From Pomacea canaliculata (lineage: Eukaryota > Mollusca > Gastropoda > Architaenioglossa > Ampullariidae), in NCBI RefSeq assembly GCF_003073045.1, contig NC_037600.1, positions 17,066,352-17,130,351 on the forward strand: 64,000 nucleotides of DNA. Direction: 5' to 3'. A program made the translations under genes and the position numbers. The notes beneath the pieces are model-generated. The model did not search any database. It was not told the origin of the DNA and saw only the letters and a list, made by a program, of their open reading frames with translations. How positions within the stretch are numbered: the stretch's first letter is position 1; each line of letters starts with the position of its first letter. This document shows positions 21,003-33,877 of the stretch, piece by piece.

Positions 21003-24000
21003 ATGGGGAATGTCAGAAAAATACGGTTTATGTGTGTCCAACACTGGGTTGTCATTGCTGGTGCTTTGATGCTCTCACTAGCTGCAGCGCGTAAGTACAT
21101 TTTTAAAAATAAATTTGTAAACTGTGTGCAGATATTAATGCATGCCTGCATTTAGCGTATGTACTTATAATATATTAGTTAAACAATCCCTAAAATACAA
21201 TATGGAAAAAGTAGCTGACAGGTTATTATATTTATCTTGTATTAGTATGTGTGTGTGAGAGAGAGAGAGAGAACTTATGCTGTTTATAGGATAAACTAAA
21301 AACAATGACAATCATCACGATGCCATATATCTCATGTTAATAAAGATAAATGGTCAGGATATAAACATTGATAAACAACAACTGCGAGAAATGGCAACAT
21401 TGCCAAGTGTTACTAGTCCTACTGCTTTCATAGTTTCTTCTTTGAACTGTTTTCTTTTGATCGTAATTTTTCACTTGATATGTTAAAATCACAAATGATT
21501 AAAAAAATATTTTCTTTCTGGGAAGAGAGCCCATGCGGATCTTGCCCTCCTAAGACCTACTGCGTGACTGGGACATCCAACGTGTGCGCTGGTATGTCGT
21601 CTTTCATGACCTATGACCTTTCACTTTCATAGTTTGATGACACTCGTTTTATAGCATTCTCTCGTTTTATGGTCTTATTATAGTATCACTCATGACATGG
21701 ATTTATTTTAATAGCACTTTTTGTCTAGAGGTTCTATTTTAATTGTACTCTCATGGTCTTATTATAATAATACTCTTTTATCTTATGGTCTTATTTCTAT
21801 GGCGCTCTCTTATGGTCTTCTGTTAGTCCCACTCTCTCATCTTGATGTCTTACTGTAATGGCATTCTGTCATGTTATGGTCTTATTTTAACAGCACTTAG
21901 CTATATGACAGTCTCTAGCCTTACATGGCACTGTCATTGTATCATGCGCGCGCACCATGAACTGAAGTGTAGCCCTGTAGCTGTGTGATATATTCTTTCC
22001 CTTTGTTGATCCCTCCATAAACACACCCACTCCACTATGAAGATCCCTCCACTTTAGCCCTGCGGTGAATAGTGGTTAAGAATAGTTATTTTGCTGTCAC
22101 CTTGGGGTATGGAGCTAGGGACATTAGCCTCCAGGAGACTCCAGGAGACTCATTCCATGAGAGAAGCACGTGCTATATGCTAGACCAGCTAGGGGAATGA
22201 CTAATGCAAATGTCAGCTAAGCTGCTCCCAAAATATCTCAGGAAGAATAATTAGTTTAGTTCAAAGCTTGTGGACTTCTTAACATGTGCGTCCTGTCTTC
22301 CTGTCGTCCTGTCGTCCATACTTGCAGCTGTGTCGGGTAGCTCCATACCAGACATCAGAAACATACAAGTGCAGAAAAAATAATCCTGTAACTGTGATAT
22401 TAGTAATCTACAAATAACAATGAAGTAATTGAGACATTATCGATTGACATAGAAATAACAATCCAGTAATTGCCGTCACGTGACTTCCTCAGTGTTTTCC
22501 GAGTGACTCATTTTCGTTTTAATATTTACCTTTATTCTACCCGTGAAAACATACTTCGTCAAACAAATGTTTACTTTTCATTTAATTCTTCCTCCTTTCA
22601 CTCAGTATTTTTTTCTTTGCACAAGGAAAGTCTCAAGCGATTGTTTGACTTTATCTTTTAACCACAAATTCACTAAACTACAATACCATCGTCTTCATCT
22701 TCCATATTTCGATCCAGTCTCACTCACTTACCTCTCTGTAAGAGGTGTGTCAAATATGTTTGAGAAAGACTGAATATGTATATTATTGATTATATCATTC
22801 CGCTTTGTTATCTCATATATTTCATTGCATGTTGTTGTTACCTCCCCTAGCATGCAATCAAGCGTGTAAAAGTTGCACTAGCCTGGGACCACAGGGGTGC
22901 ACGGAGTGCAGTGACGGTTATCACTGGGAAAATGGAATCTGCGTCCGTAAGTTCTCTGAAAACCAAAGACCATGGTCAGGTCGTGTTGTCGGGTTCTGTT
23001 GTTGTTTTTGTTTTGTTTTGTTTTGTTTTGTTTTCTCTCTATATACTTCATGCTTAAGATTTCTTAAAATTAAAGTGGTGTAGCCTTCCTTTGAAATAAA
23101 CTATGGTCAAAGTTCAAGAAAACCAGTATTACAGAAAAAACTATGGTTTGTGGTAGATATTTTTTTTTTTTTTATTAACTAACTTATTCAGAAAATTAAG
23201 ATTTATAAAAACAAGGTCAGTTTGTTTTATCTAAATTTAGACAATCTTAACTTTATATAAATCTCAATAGCAACCTTAACTTAAAAATTATGGTTTACAT
23301 TACCTTACATTCATAGACAGCTTTAATGTATAGTACCTCAATGGCGGTCAGAGTCAATCTCCCGAGCTAGTCAAATATTCGGAGTTGTTCTCTCTTTAAG
23401 AATAATGTCGGTCTTGGCAGTGTGTCCAGCAGGCACGTTTGGAAGCGGTTGCAGCGGCATGTGCCATTGTCTGGAACCCGGCGCCTGCAACGCCACCAAC
23501 GGACAATGCAGCGGCAAGTGCGAAAAGGGCTACTACCTACCTCCAGCCTGCGTCACTGGTGAGTTACTGCCCTTTACTGTCTTACCGCCACTAACCTCTC
23601 TCTCTCTCTGGATATATAAAATATATAATGCAGCCAAGCTAAGTGGGTTTGTCTAGGGAATTTATATCTTTGCTTGTTTTACATTTTCCAGACATTTTTA
23701 TTTATTGCAAGCCCGCGCACGCACAGGCAAAGTGTGTGATAGAAAATAGAATGACAGACTTAATGTACATTATCGACAACATCATGCTTGAGATAAGGTC
23801 CTCGCGAAGTCAAGATCTCAACCTTTGGTTGTTGTTTGCGACTTCAACTCGTCCTTTGTTGTGCACTTGTCCAACTTCTTCTATGCTTGTTAAATGATAG
23901 TTGAACCTTTGTTGAATCATTTCTTTGCTTTAGTGTAATTCGAATCAGTCAACCTTTTTGAATTTGTGAATGATGTTCAAACTACCGTCTCTGATTACAA

Positions 24001-27000
24001 ACTCTTGACCTTGTTTCCCTGCTGTCTCACCACAGAATGTCCTAACGGATCTTACGGCCTGGACTGCCTACAGAAATGCCACTGTTTAAACGACTCAGTC
24101 TGTGAGAAAGCTCTGGGTTTCTGTCCAGGCGGCATGTGTCACCCGGACTGGGTCAGTTACGGGTGTAGCCAACGTAAGTTGCAAAATAAGTTCAATAAGT
24201 CTTATGATTTTTTTTTATATACAAAATATTTCTAATCATACTCTTTACCCCCAATTGTTAAGGAAAGTTAAACTTGCTTTATTACCTTTCACTGCATTTA
24301 ATTATTGCAGGCTTACCCAAGCTGATAGATCCACCTGAAGTCCTCTTCGCTACCTGTGGCTATCTCACCGTTGAGTGGCGCAGGTGGAGCGCTGAGATCG
24401 ATATAGGCGACTTACCTATAAAGGAGTATAGGTATTGAATTGCACATCTTAGGCTGAAAATGTATCCTTTCCTCGGCTGCTACAGATTTTTAATTTTGTG
24501 TCCCAAACGGACTAATACTTAGTGGAACTAAGAACAGAACTAACAAACGAATGAACAAGAATGACTGACTGGTCGATTGCTCGAGTGACTGATGTTAAAA
24601 TCGATCCATTCATTTTAAATCAGTTACCTTCAATTTCGTAGAGGCCTCAAATGTGGTTTTAATTTTACCAATCTATTCACTGTCTTGAATTTTACTTCAC
24701 TATTTATTACTTCTTATTTTATGTTTTATAAGCCTTTATAAGCTTATGTTGATATAAACCCAGTGATAAATCCTGTGTCTTCGTTTGTGTTTTGTATTGT
24801 GGGATCGATTCTTCTACCAATCGATTTTCTCGATACACTTTTCTCAGACTGTACAAGATTCTGGACTCCGTGGACCCAAACATTACCTGGAGTCACGTGA
24901 CTACGGTGCAAGAGAATGTCAACGTGACGCAGTACGTAGTAAACGTCACCGGCCTGGTGCGTGACGCCTCCTACAAATTCCGGGTGGATGTCCATTACTC
25001 TGATAACGGCAAAGTTGTGGAAAAAACCAGTATGGGTGCTTCATCGGTGTCTGCCATGGTGCCATGTACCAGTGAGTTGCAGTCTTTTGATGTGAGTTAG
25101 TTGTTGCTTGGTTTATTTACCGGAAAATGCTTCCATCTAGCGGTGATTTCTCCTCGGGGAAAAATACCCGATGACACGCCTTGTGAGAGAACGGGTATCA
25201 AACCAAATAACAGGTATCACCATGGATAGACGATACGTATATCTCTGGACTGCTTTTAGACGAATATTCATTGTTACTTTCTAGAACGAGGCCAAAGCAC
25301 CATCAAGAAGACGAGCAGACGATGTGAACTCTCGTGCTGACGGAAGTACAAAAGCTCGAGCTCTAAGGTCTCATGTTTTCAGTTGATTGTCGCTTAGTCG
25401 TGGGAAGTGGAGATAGAGGATTTTTGCCAAACAAAAAACGAAAGAAAGAAAAAGTAACTAACAAATTAATTGCAAATCTTACTTATTTTTTACTTTAAGA
25501 ATTGTATAAGAGTTACAGATATTAAACTCCTAATAACTTCGCAAAAGGCTAATGGTCTCGGCAAAAAGACAGCAGTCCATAGATATACGTCCATGGACCA
25601 TGGTCAGGGCCGCCGAGAGCCAGCCCGGGCCCCGGGACAGACGACCTCTCCGGGCCCCTTGTACTTGTAATCGTAAATTATTTTCCCAGTATATAATGTA
25701 AAAAAAATCCACTGACCAAGACCGGGCCCCCTTGACAGCCGCGGGCCCGGGTACACCAGACCCCCCTGTCCCCCCCTCTCGTCAGGCCTGTCCATGGTAG
25801 CATAAAGTGTAGAAACATGATCTGAGGCCGAGACTTTGTGATTAATCACTCTGCGCTAGAAAAACGTTAAAATAATAATTTAAAAAAAAAGCAGTTTTAA
25901 GAGATTAAAGGATAAAAGTCGAGAAAAAGGAATGAATGGAACTAGAGCGGGAAGCGAGGGGATATATACCACGTGACTGACCATCTATACTTCTCAACCT
26001 GACGAGACCAACGATGCAGACAATGTTGACGGACTGACTTGGTGTGACCTCCTCGGGGATCAGGTGCAGCTGAATACATCTTGATCTTGTTGTTGGTGCT
26101 GTTGCAGCAACTACAACGCAAGCACCAGTGACGATTCCCATCATCGTAGGTGAGTTCAGGCTGCGCTGGCTTTTTAAAAAGATTTTAAAGAATTAATTGT
26201 CAGTGCATCAGAAGTGGTTTCAAACTTGAGGTCAGATAAGATAAAATGAGAAAGACATATGTCAGTCTGCTTGCTTTATTCTAGTTTCATTCTACATGTA
26301 CATGTGTGATAGGTAATTTTAAATTTCTTATTATTTTGTTGTGTACTTCTTACTTTTGTATTTACTTTAATTTTTATTGTTCTTATTTTCTTTTTTCTTG
26401 TTTTTCAGGTACTGATATTTTCACCGCTATGGCTTACACCAACCAGCCAGATGGCTCATTGGTAGTCACGTGGACAATGGACCCCAGCCTTGACAGGTTT
26501 CTGTGGAATGTCAGTCTGTCCTATCAGATGACAGGCATCGGCGACTGCTCCCCAGTGACTGGCAGCCCCACCACATCAATCAACATCGACCAGAAAAACA
26601 CCTCCTTTCGGTAAAAAGGAAAGAGGGACTGCATGTTCCATCATTATAATTTGACTAATTAAAAGTTACCTTACAATCGGATTAATATTTTGATAAATCT
26701 CCAGAGCTTATCTGTCGATATGATCACTGAGTATGATGACAGGATGTTATCAAAAAGGTATTCTCACATTCTCAGAATTCCTGCAATACCTTGTTCACAC
26801 AGTTATTATGCAATCCACACATTTGTAGATCTATATTTAAGAAGAAATTTTTAAAAAATATTATTTAGCTTGTCCATTATATTCTTTTGCTGTTTGTATC
26901 TGTTTAACCTGTCTTTTGAAAGAAAAAGGGAAAGGGAGAAAACCCAAAACCTTTATAACGTCCCTTTTCTTGAAGTTGCTTTAGCTGGGATTTATTCGAC

Positions 27001-30000
27001 GGACATACATACAACCAGCTGTTTTTTCATATTTATTTCTAAGACGTTTTGATGATTTTTCTGTTCGTTTGTAAGGTTGGCCAGCCCAGGTTCGTGGCGG
27101 AAGTACCTGTTCACACTGCATGCCCAGGGGACAGGTGTGATTTCAGCCGTCAACGGCAGCAAGAGTGTGGAGGCTATTAGTGCTGAAGTGGGTGAGTGGT
27201 TCAATGGGTAAAAGATAAAAGGGTTATAGTGACATCTAAAGTTTACCCTTTAGTACTAGAAAAGGACTGTACAAATGAAGTTAAATGAAACAGTTTATTG
27301 TCTTTTATAGATGATATTCACCCACACACCATTTTGAATTTAGAGCAAAGCTATTTGGGCTTGCTGTCCATTGTAATTCAACCTGTGTAAACCTTGCTCA
27401 GTGTACTGTCCATGGTTAACCAGCCTGTGTAAACCTTTCTCAGTCCATGGTAATCCAACCTGTGTAAACCTTGCTCAGTCCATGGTAAACCAATCTGTGT
27501 AAACCTTGCTCAGTGTACTGTCCATGGTAAACCAAACCTTGTTTAGTGTTTTGACTGTAGTATCAGCGATGTGCGAGTCTATCAAAACACATGTACCCTG
27601 ATTTCAGCTCCAAATGCCAGTGTCAGCGGCATTCAGACAACGGCTCTCTCAAAGGACAGCGCTACCCTGCAGTGGGTGAGCGTGCCGTGCGCAAATCGGG
27701 GTGGGACCCTGCTGTACTACACCGTCAACCTCAACACGTCAGGCTCTCTCCTACACAACACCACCACCACCACCAGCTTCACTTTCAACGGCCTGACACC
27801 GTTCAACCGTTACCAAGCGTCAGTGCACTACGTCAACCGGGTGGGGGCTGGACCCGAATCTGACGTCTTCACCTTCACGACCTCGGAAGCAGGTCAGGGG
27901 TCACTAGTGGCGTGTGGGAGCGTTGTGTGTGTGGAGGGAGGATGTTTATACTGATGTCTGTTATCCATGTATTTTACAGTGAGGAAAGCGATATCAGGAC
28001 AGAGTAGTTGTTAATAACTGAGAACATGTTGTGACAGTATTGTTATCATAGATAAATTGTAATTGTTTACTTTGTTTTCAGCTCTTTGATCTCTTTGAAC
28101 CGTTGTCATTTTGTCAACTACTTCTGCACTGTGCACCTGTTTTGTTTTTCTTGCAATTTTTAATCTTTTAACTCTCTGCGTGTTATCTCCGTTGTGTGCA
28201 CTTCCTTGTCATTTACACGATGTGGTGTGTTTCGTTTCTTATTTTTGTCTTATGGATTTATTTTCAGTGCCAGGAACAATGCAAATAAAAGAACTCGTTC
28301 CCTCAGAAACTAACATTACCGTTATCTTCGACCCGCCCGTTCCAGCCAATGGCATCATATTGGAGTACCAGATCTCTTACAGCTCCAATGTAACCTTCGT
28401 CTCTCCTGAATCACTCACCATTAATGCCACGTCATCAGAGCCAGCCGTTATTAGAAGACTGACCCCCTACACAGTGTATTATGTCAAGGTCCGTGAGTTG
28501 CCCGTCATTAATTAATGAAGTTTTCACAATGAGTCAATGACATTTTTCACAACATACTTACCTCACTTGTCAATGACTTATTCCCGCTTACCATCGCAAA
28601 TGTTTCATTTAGCATCACGTTAGCGACATTGATTGTCAAGGGTTTATTTTTCCGTAAGGTCTTCCAGTACAAGTCTTATGGACACTATGACTAGTGGGGA
28701 GAACATACTGTGTAATGACTGGGGGAGGGTGAATAATTCACCAAGATTCTAGAAAATAATTTCTGACACTCGCACGTGGAGCTTTATTCGATCATTAGAA
28801 AGAAAAATGTCTTATCCTACTAGTCCTTTAAATCATTGTCGTTACCTGTCATCGGGGTGGCAGAAGGTCATGCTGCAGTCGCTTGTTCACCCTCGTCTCA
28901 GGTTCGCGCCTCGACCAGTGCTGGTGCCGGCCCCTACAGCACCGTGCAGCAAGTCCGCACCCTGCAGGCCCGTCCTTTTCCTCCTTCCACCATCCGTCAG
29001 AATTACCAGAACAACACGTGCCTGGGTGTGACCTGGGTGGCTCCAGACCAAACAACGGTGGCGATCACTGGTTATACTGTAAGACACAGACTTCTATGAT
29101 TTCAGTAACTTCCAGGGACAGAACACTAAATAGAGTAATCTGTGTGTTTGTGTGTGTGCGCGCGTGGGCAGGGTGATGGAGGTGGTCAGTATGTCTGCGG
29201 GAAATGATCGGGAGATTATGATATTATTATATCTGCACCACAAATATGTTCTGTCACAGCTGACCATTGTGAAAAGCAGTATCGTGGTCGTCACGGAAAA
29301 TATTCCACCAAACGAGACAAAGTATCTTCGTTGTGGACTGGACCCCGGCACCGCCTACACGGTGTCCATGGTGTCCAACTCCGGCACTGGCTCAGGGGAG
29401 GCCATCGAGAGAACCTTCTACACGGAGCAGGGGATCCCGAGACAACCCTCGCCACCTCGTCTTGTCAGCATCAACACTACCTCCGCGGTGATCGAAATCG
29501 AACCGGTGACCTTAACCGAGGGACCTCTGACCGGGTACCAGATCGAAGTGGAGGAAACCCAAGTCAGTGGGCGGAAGAAACGTGTTGCTGACGTCCCTGG
29601 TTACGTCACAGCTGAACTTTCTCCCCAAAATGTAACGGAACAAAGAAGGTTCGAGATCGGAGACGGACAAAAATATGGTGGCTATGTTAATAAACCTCTA
29701 CTGCCAGGACAAGGTTACCAAGTGCATTATGTTGTTCTCAGCGAACTGAACAATGTCACCAAGTACTCCGTTAGCAAGCTTCCCCAACCGTTCACGACAC
29801 TAACAATCCAGTCCCCGACCACACAAGCGCAGCTCCCAGTGGCTGATAGTTCCCTCGATATTGGTGTGGTGATCGGGATCATTGTCGGTATTATCCTTTT
29901 GATCATCCTCATCATCTGTATCATCCTGATCGTCTTGTGGCGCCGAAAGCATCGAAACGGGTTTAAGCCATCGTACTTAGAGCTTGAGAAGCCCAGTAGT

Positions 30001-31832
30001 AAGCCAGCACCCCCAAAACAGAAGGATGAATACGACCCGGAGAAATACTGGAACCAGATCTCTTCTGTGCGTCAAAGCCGTTACATCACCTATGGGAGGG
30101 AATGTCTCCCTGACAACCAGATTCCCTTTGCGGGGATAGAGCCCAGCGTGCCGGCTTCCTCGCGGGTGACATTCTTCAAGGAGTTCAAAACCTTGCCTCA
30201 CAAGAGCGACCAGGCGACGATGTTACAGGCCCAGAAGTTCCCGGATCGAAACCGCTTCCCGCACCTCCTGCCGTGCGACCAGTCGCTCGTGCCGCTGAGG
30301 CCGGACGGCCACTCGATGTGCCCCTACATCAACGCCAGCTTCGTGTCCGGCTACCAACGGTCCAACGCCTACATCGCGGCACAGAGCCCCTTCGACGACA
30401 GGACAGCCGTGGACTTCTGGCGACTCATCCAGCAGTGGGGCGTCACCACGGTTGTCATGGTTACCAACATCGTTGAGGACAACATCGTCAAGTGCACACA
30501 GTTCTGGCCGCAATCAGGAAAGGTATCTGCGTAGATCTTCTTGTGTTCTTTTTCTCCTGTGTTGTCTCCCTTAGTTTTAGCCACGGCCCTTGTTTTTCAA
30601 CCTACCTTCTACACTTCTGTGAGTCAAATTCTTTTGGGGAACATTTGATCATTTATCAGTCATGATTTTCCTAAATAAGTAAGAAGGTAACAGGAAGATT
30701 TCCATCCAATATCCCAGTAGTCCTAGAACCTGCAAAACTTCAACTCCACCGTGGAGTACACCACGCCACGCAGCCTCTCCAAACATTAATTAAAATGTCT
30801 CTGTGGTATTTACTTTGTTACTGACCTGAATTCACCTTCCCCTGGCTGCACTATTGTACTGAATCGTTCTATCAATCCATTATTGGAGCTGTAACTACCT
30901 GGTTGGCATTCAGTCATCCGTGTCGTGGGCCAGATGTCACGTGGTCTGGTCATGTGTTGCAGGCTACAATCGGCGGCTTTCAGCTAGAGCTGATTGACGA
31001 GGATGTGTATTCTGACTTCACGATCCGTGTGGTCAGCGTGGACGACACGACCACCCGCACTGGCTACAAGGTTCGTCTGTATGAATTCACCTCCTGGCCG
31101 GACCATGGGGTGCCTGATGACCCCATACCGTTTCTGGACATGCGCTACAAGGTACTCGTGGCACCTCTCCTGACGAAAAACAAATGAGAAAAATAGGGTT
31201 TAGCACGTATTTTTTCTAAAGAAGTATCGTTATTTTTCATCTTGTTTTCAAATACCTGTTTACGAGCAATCACGTAGAATGGAATCAAGTAGTTCAAGCA
31301 ATCTTAATGAATGGGTTTCGCTTAGGCTGGTTCGTTAATAAATGCAACATTATTTCTTAGATATCAGGTTTCAAAGGAAAAAAACTCACAAGACCAGACA
31401 AAGCTGCTGAAGTAAAAACTCATCCTCCATAGTCATTACACTCACCACCTTTTTCCCTCCCCACCTGACTTTTCAACACCATCACCATCACAGCCTCTGA
31501 CATCATCCTTGAAGCTGCTCTGCTTCAACTGTCGTAATGTTCTCAGTTCTTCGGTGCAGGTTTACCGAAGTCATGCTGACGACCGAAGCCCCATCCTGGT
31601 GCATTGTGGGACAGGTGTGGCCAGGACCGGAGTGTTCATCGCAGTTGATTCCTTGATTGAGCAATATGCTGTGGAAGGTATCATAAACCCTGGACCATCT
31701 CCTAGATCATATATATATATACCCAAGCCTCGTGTCTTTGTGATGGTTGAGGGTGAGTAGTTAATGAGGAAAAATCATCCTCTCTTATCCACATGGACGA
31801 GGGTTGATTATACAGCATTTACACAGAGTAAA

Positions 31833-31922
<90 letters not shown>

Positions 31923-33844
31923 ACTCACATGGCATAATTTGCGCAGGTCGTATCAGCGTCTTCGCATTTGTGCGGAAAATGCGGCGGGAGCGCCCTCACA
32001 TGGTGCGGACCTTCAAACAGTATGTCTTCATCTACGAGTGCATCCTGGAGTACTTCCAGGCCGGCCACACAATGGCGGATGTCACGACCCTCAAGAAGAT
32101 GTACCACGACTGGACTCAGACTAACGGCAAGACAGGTTCGTAGGAGCGCGTATGGGTGGGTGGGAGGTTGGGGTGCTTGCAGCAACCGGTGGTCTCCCTT
32201 TGCTGGTTCTCTTCGTGTTAGAACCTTTCTTTGAGCATAATACTCTCTCTACTCCTCTCCCCAAGATGCTAACCTCTCACCTGTCTTTAGTTTATGTCAG
32301 TAGTCTGCTCTGTTTCTGCTTTTCTCTAAGTGTCATTGTGTTACTTATATGTCTCTACTGTGCATACTCACCATTATGTTTTGTTTATGTTGTCTGTGAC
32401 TGTCAGTTATGATGTGAGTATGTAGACTCTGCTTTCAGTGTCTATGTTGTCTGTATATGTGCCCATGTGTGACTGTGCTGTCCGCACATGTGTTTGTACC
32501 CTCCATGTGTCTTTCTGTGTCAGTCTGTCACTGCTATGTGACTATGAAGGCTGTGCTATCTTTTCTGTGCCTGTCTGTGCTTTTAGGTAGTCTATAACTA
32601 TGTTGTCGGTCTATGTGTGTCTATGCTGTTGGTCTGTATATGTCCATGCTGTTTGGTATTGTATGTGTGTTTATGCTGTTGGACTCTGTGTGTGTCTATG
32701 TTGTTAGTCTATGTGTCTCCTGTACCCTACAGGTCGCTCCTTCCTGTTCGACCAATTCCACCTCCTTCAGAGCCTGACGCGCGGCCCCACCCCAGCCCAG
32801 TGCGCCGCCGCCTGTCAGCCGCAGAACGTGCACAAGAACAGGTACCCGGATGTCGTGCCACCCGACGCCAGTCGTCCGGACCTCTCCACCCCGACCAAGT
32901 TGTCAGACACCGACTACATCAACGCCGTTTTCATCGACGGCTACAGGTATCATACCCCCGCTACAACACGTCCATTGACGACAAGGAATATTTGTTCATT
33001 TTCTCTTTCTCATTAAAACTATCTGCAGAGAGAAGTAACCTGTGTTTATGGGCTGACCTCCCTCACAGGTGTCGCACTAGAAATAAAAGTTACCAACAGA
33101 GCAAAGTAGTCTTATTATAATCAGTCAATAAATCATTAATTGTTTGAAGCAAGTCAAAAATAAATCCTCAGGCAAAGGAGGCGGTTCATCGTGACCCAGA
33201 CGCCCCTGCACACCACCATTTTGGACTTCTGGAGGATGGTGTACGATCACCGCGTGCAGACCATCGTCATGATGGAGAACTTTGGCGACGAGGCCAACAA
33301 CCAAGGCGAGTACTGGCCCTCTGACAGCATCAAGCAGTGGGAACCTTTCTTCGTGGAAACTACGGCAGCCTATCAGCAGGTAGGTGGTCTACCTACGGGG
33401 CACCAAGCAAAGAATTCCCCCTAGACAAGACCAACCCCTCTCCTGCAACTTTTGACCAATCGGAGCTACACTTAGACTACACCTCGCAAATATTATTGAA
33501 AGCTAATCCTCGTGCAAAGTTATTCTCAAAATGAGTAGGTGCTCCACTGATTCACAAATGTTGGGCTCCACCCATGTTCCAGGAGAACGTGACGATAAGG
33601 AACTTCAAGCTGATGAGCACCCTCAGACCCAAAGACAAACCTCGCTACATTCGCCAGTTCCAGTTCAACGCCTGGGCGAAAACCAACCTGATACCGGTGT
33701 CTAAGACGATGGTTCTAGACTTACTACAACTGGTGCTTGAGTACCAGAAGATGACCAACTTCCCGGATAGTCCTATAGGTAAGTCTCGTGACATGAGGGC
33801 AGGATGTTGCGCTTTGTTGCTCAAGTGCCGCCGGCATTTCTTCT

Positions 33845-33877
<33 letters not shown>

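Noticed and set aside
22327-22382. Possible phosphatase exon after a TTGCAG acceptor
   Set aside because: The frame soon hits a stop, no donor fits, and exons 2 and 3 join in frame without it.
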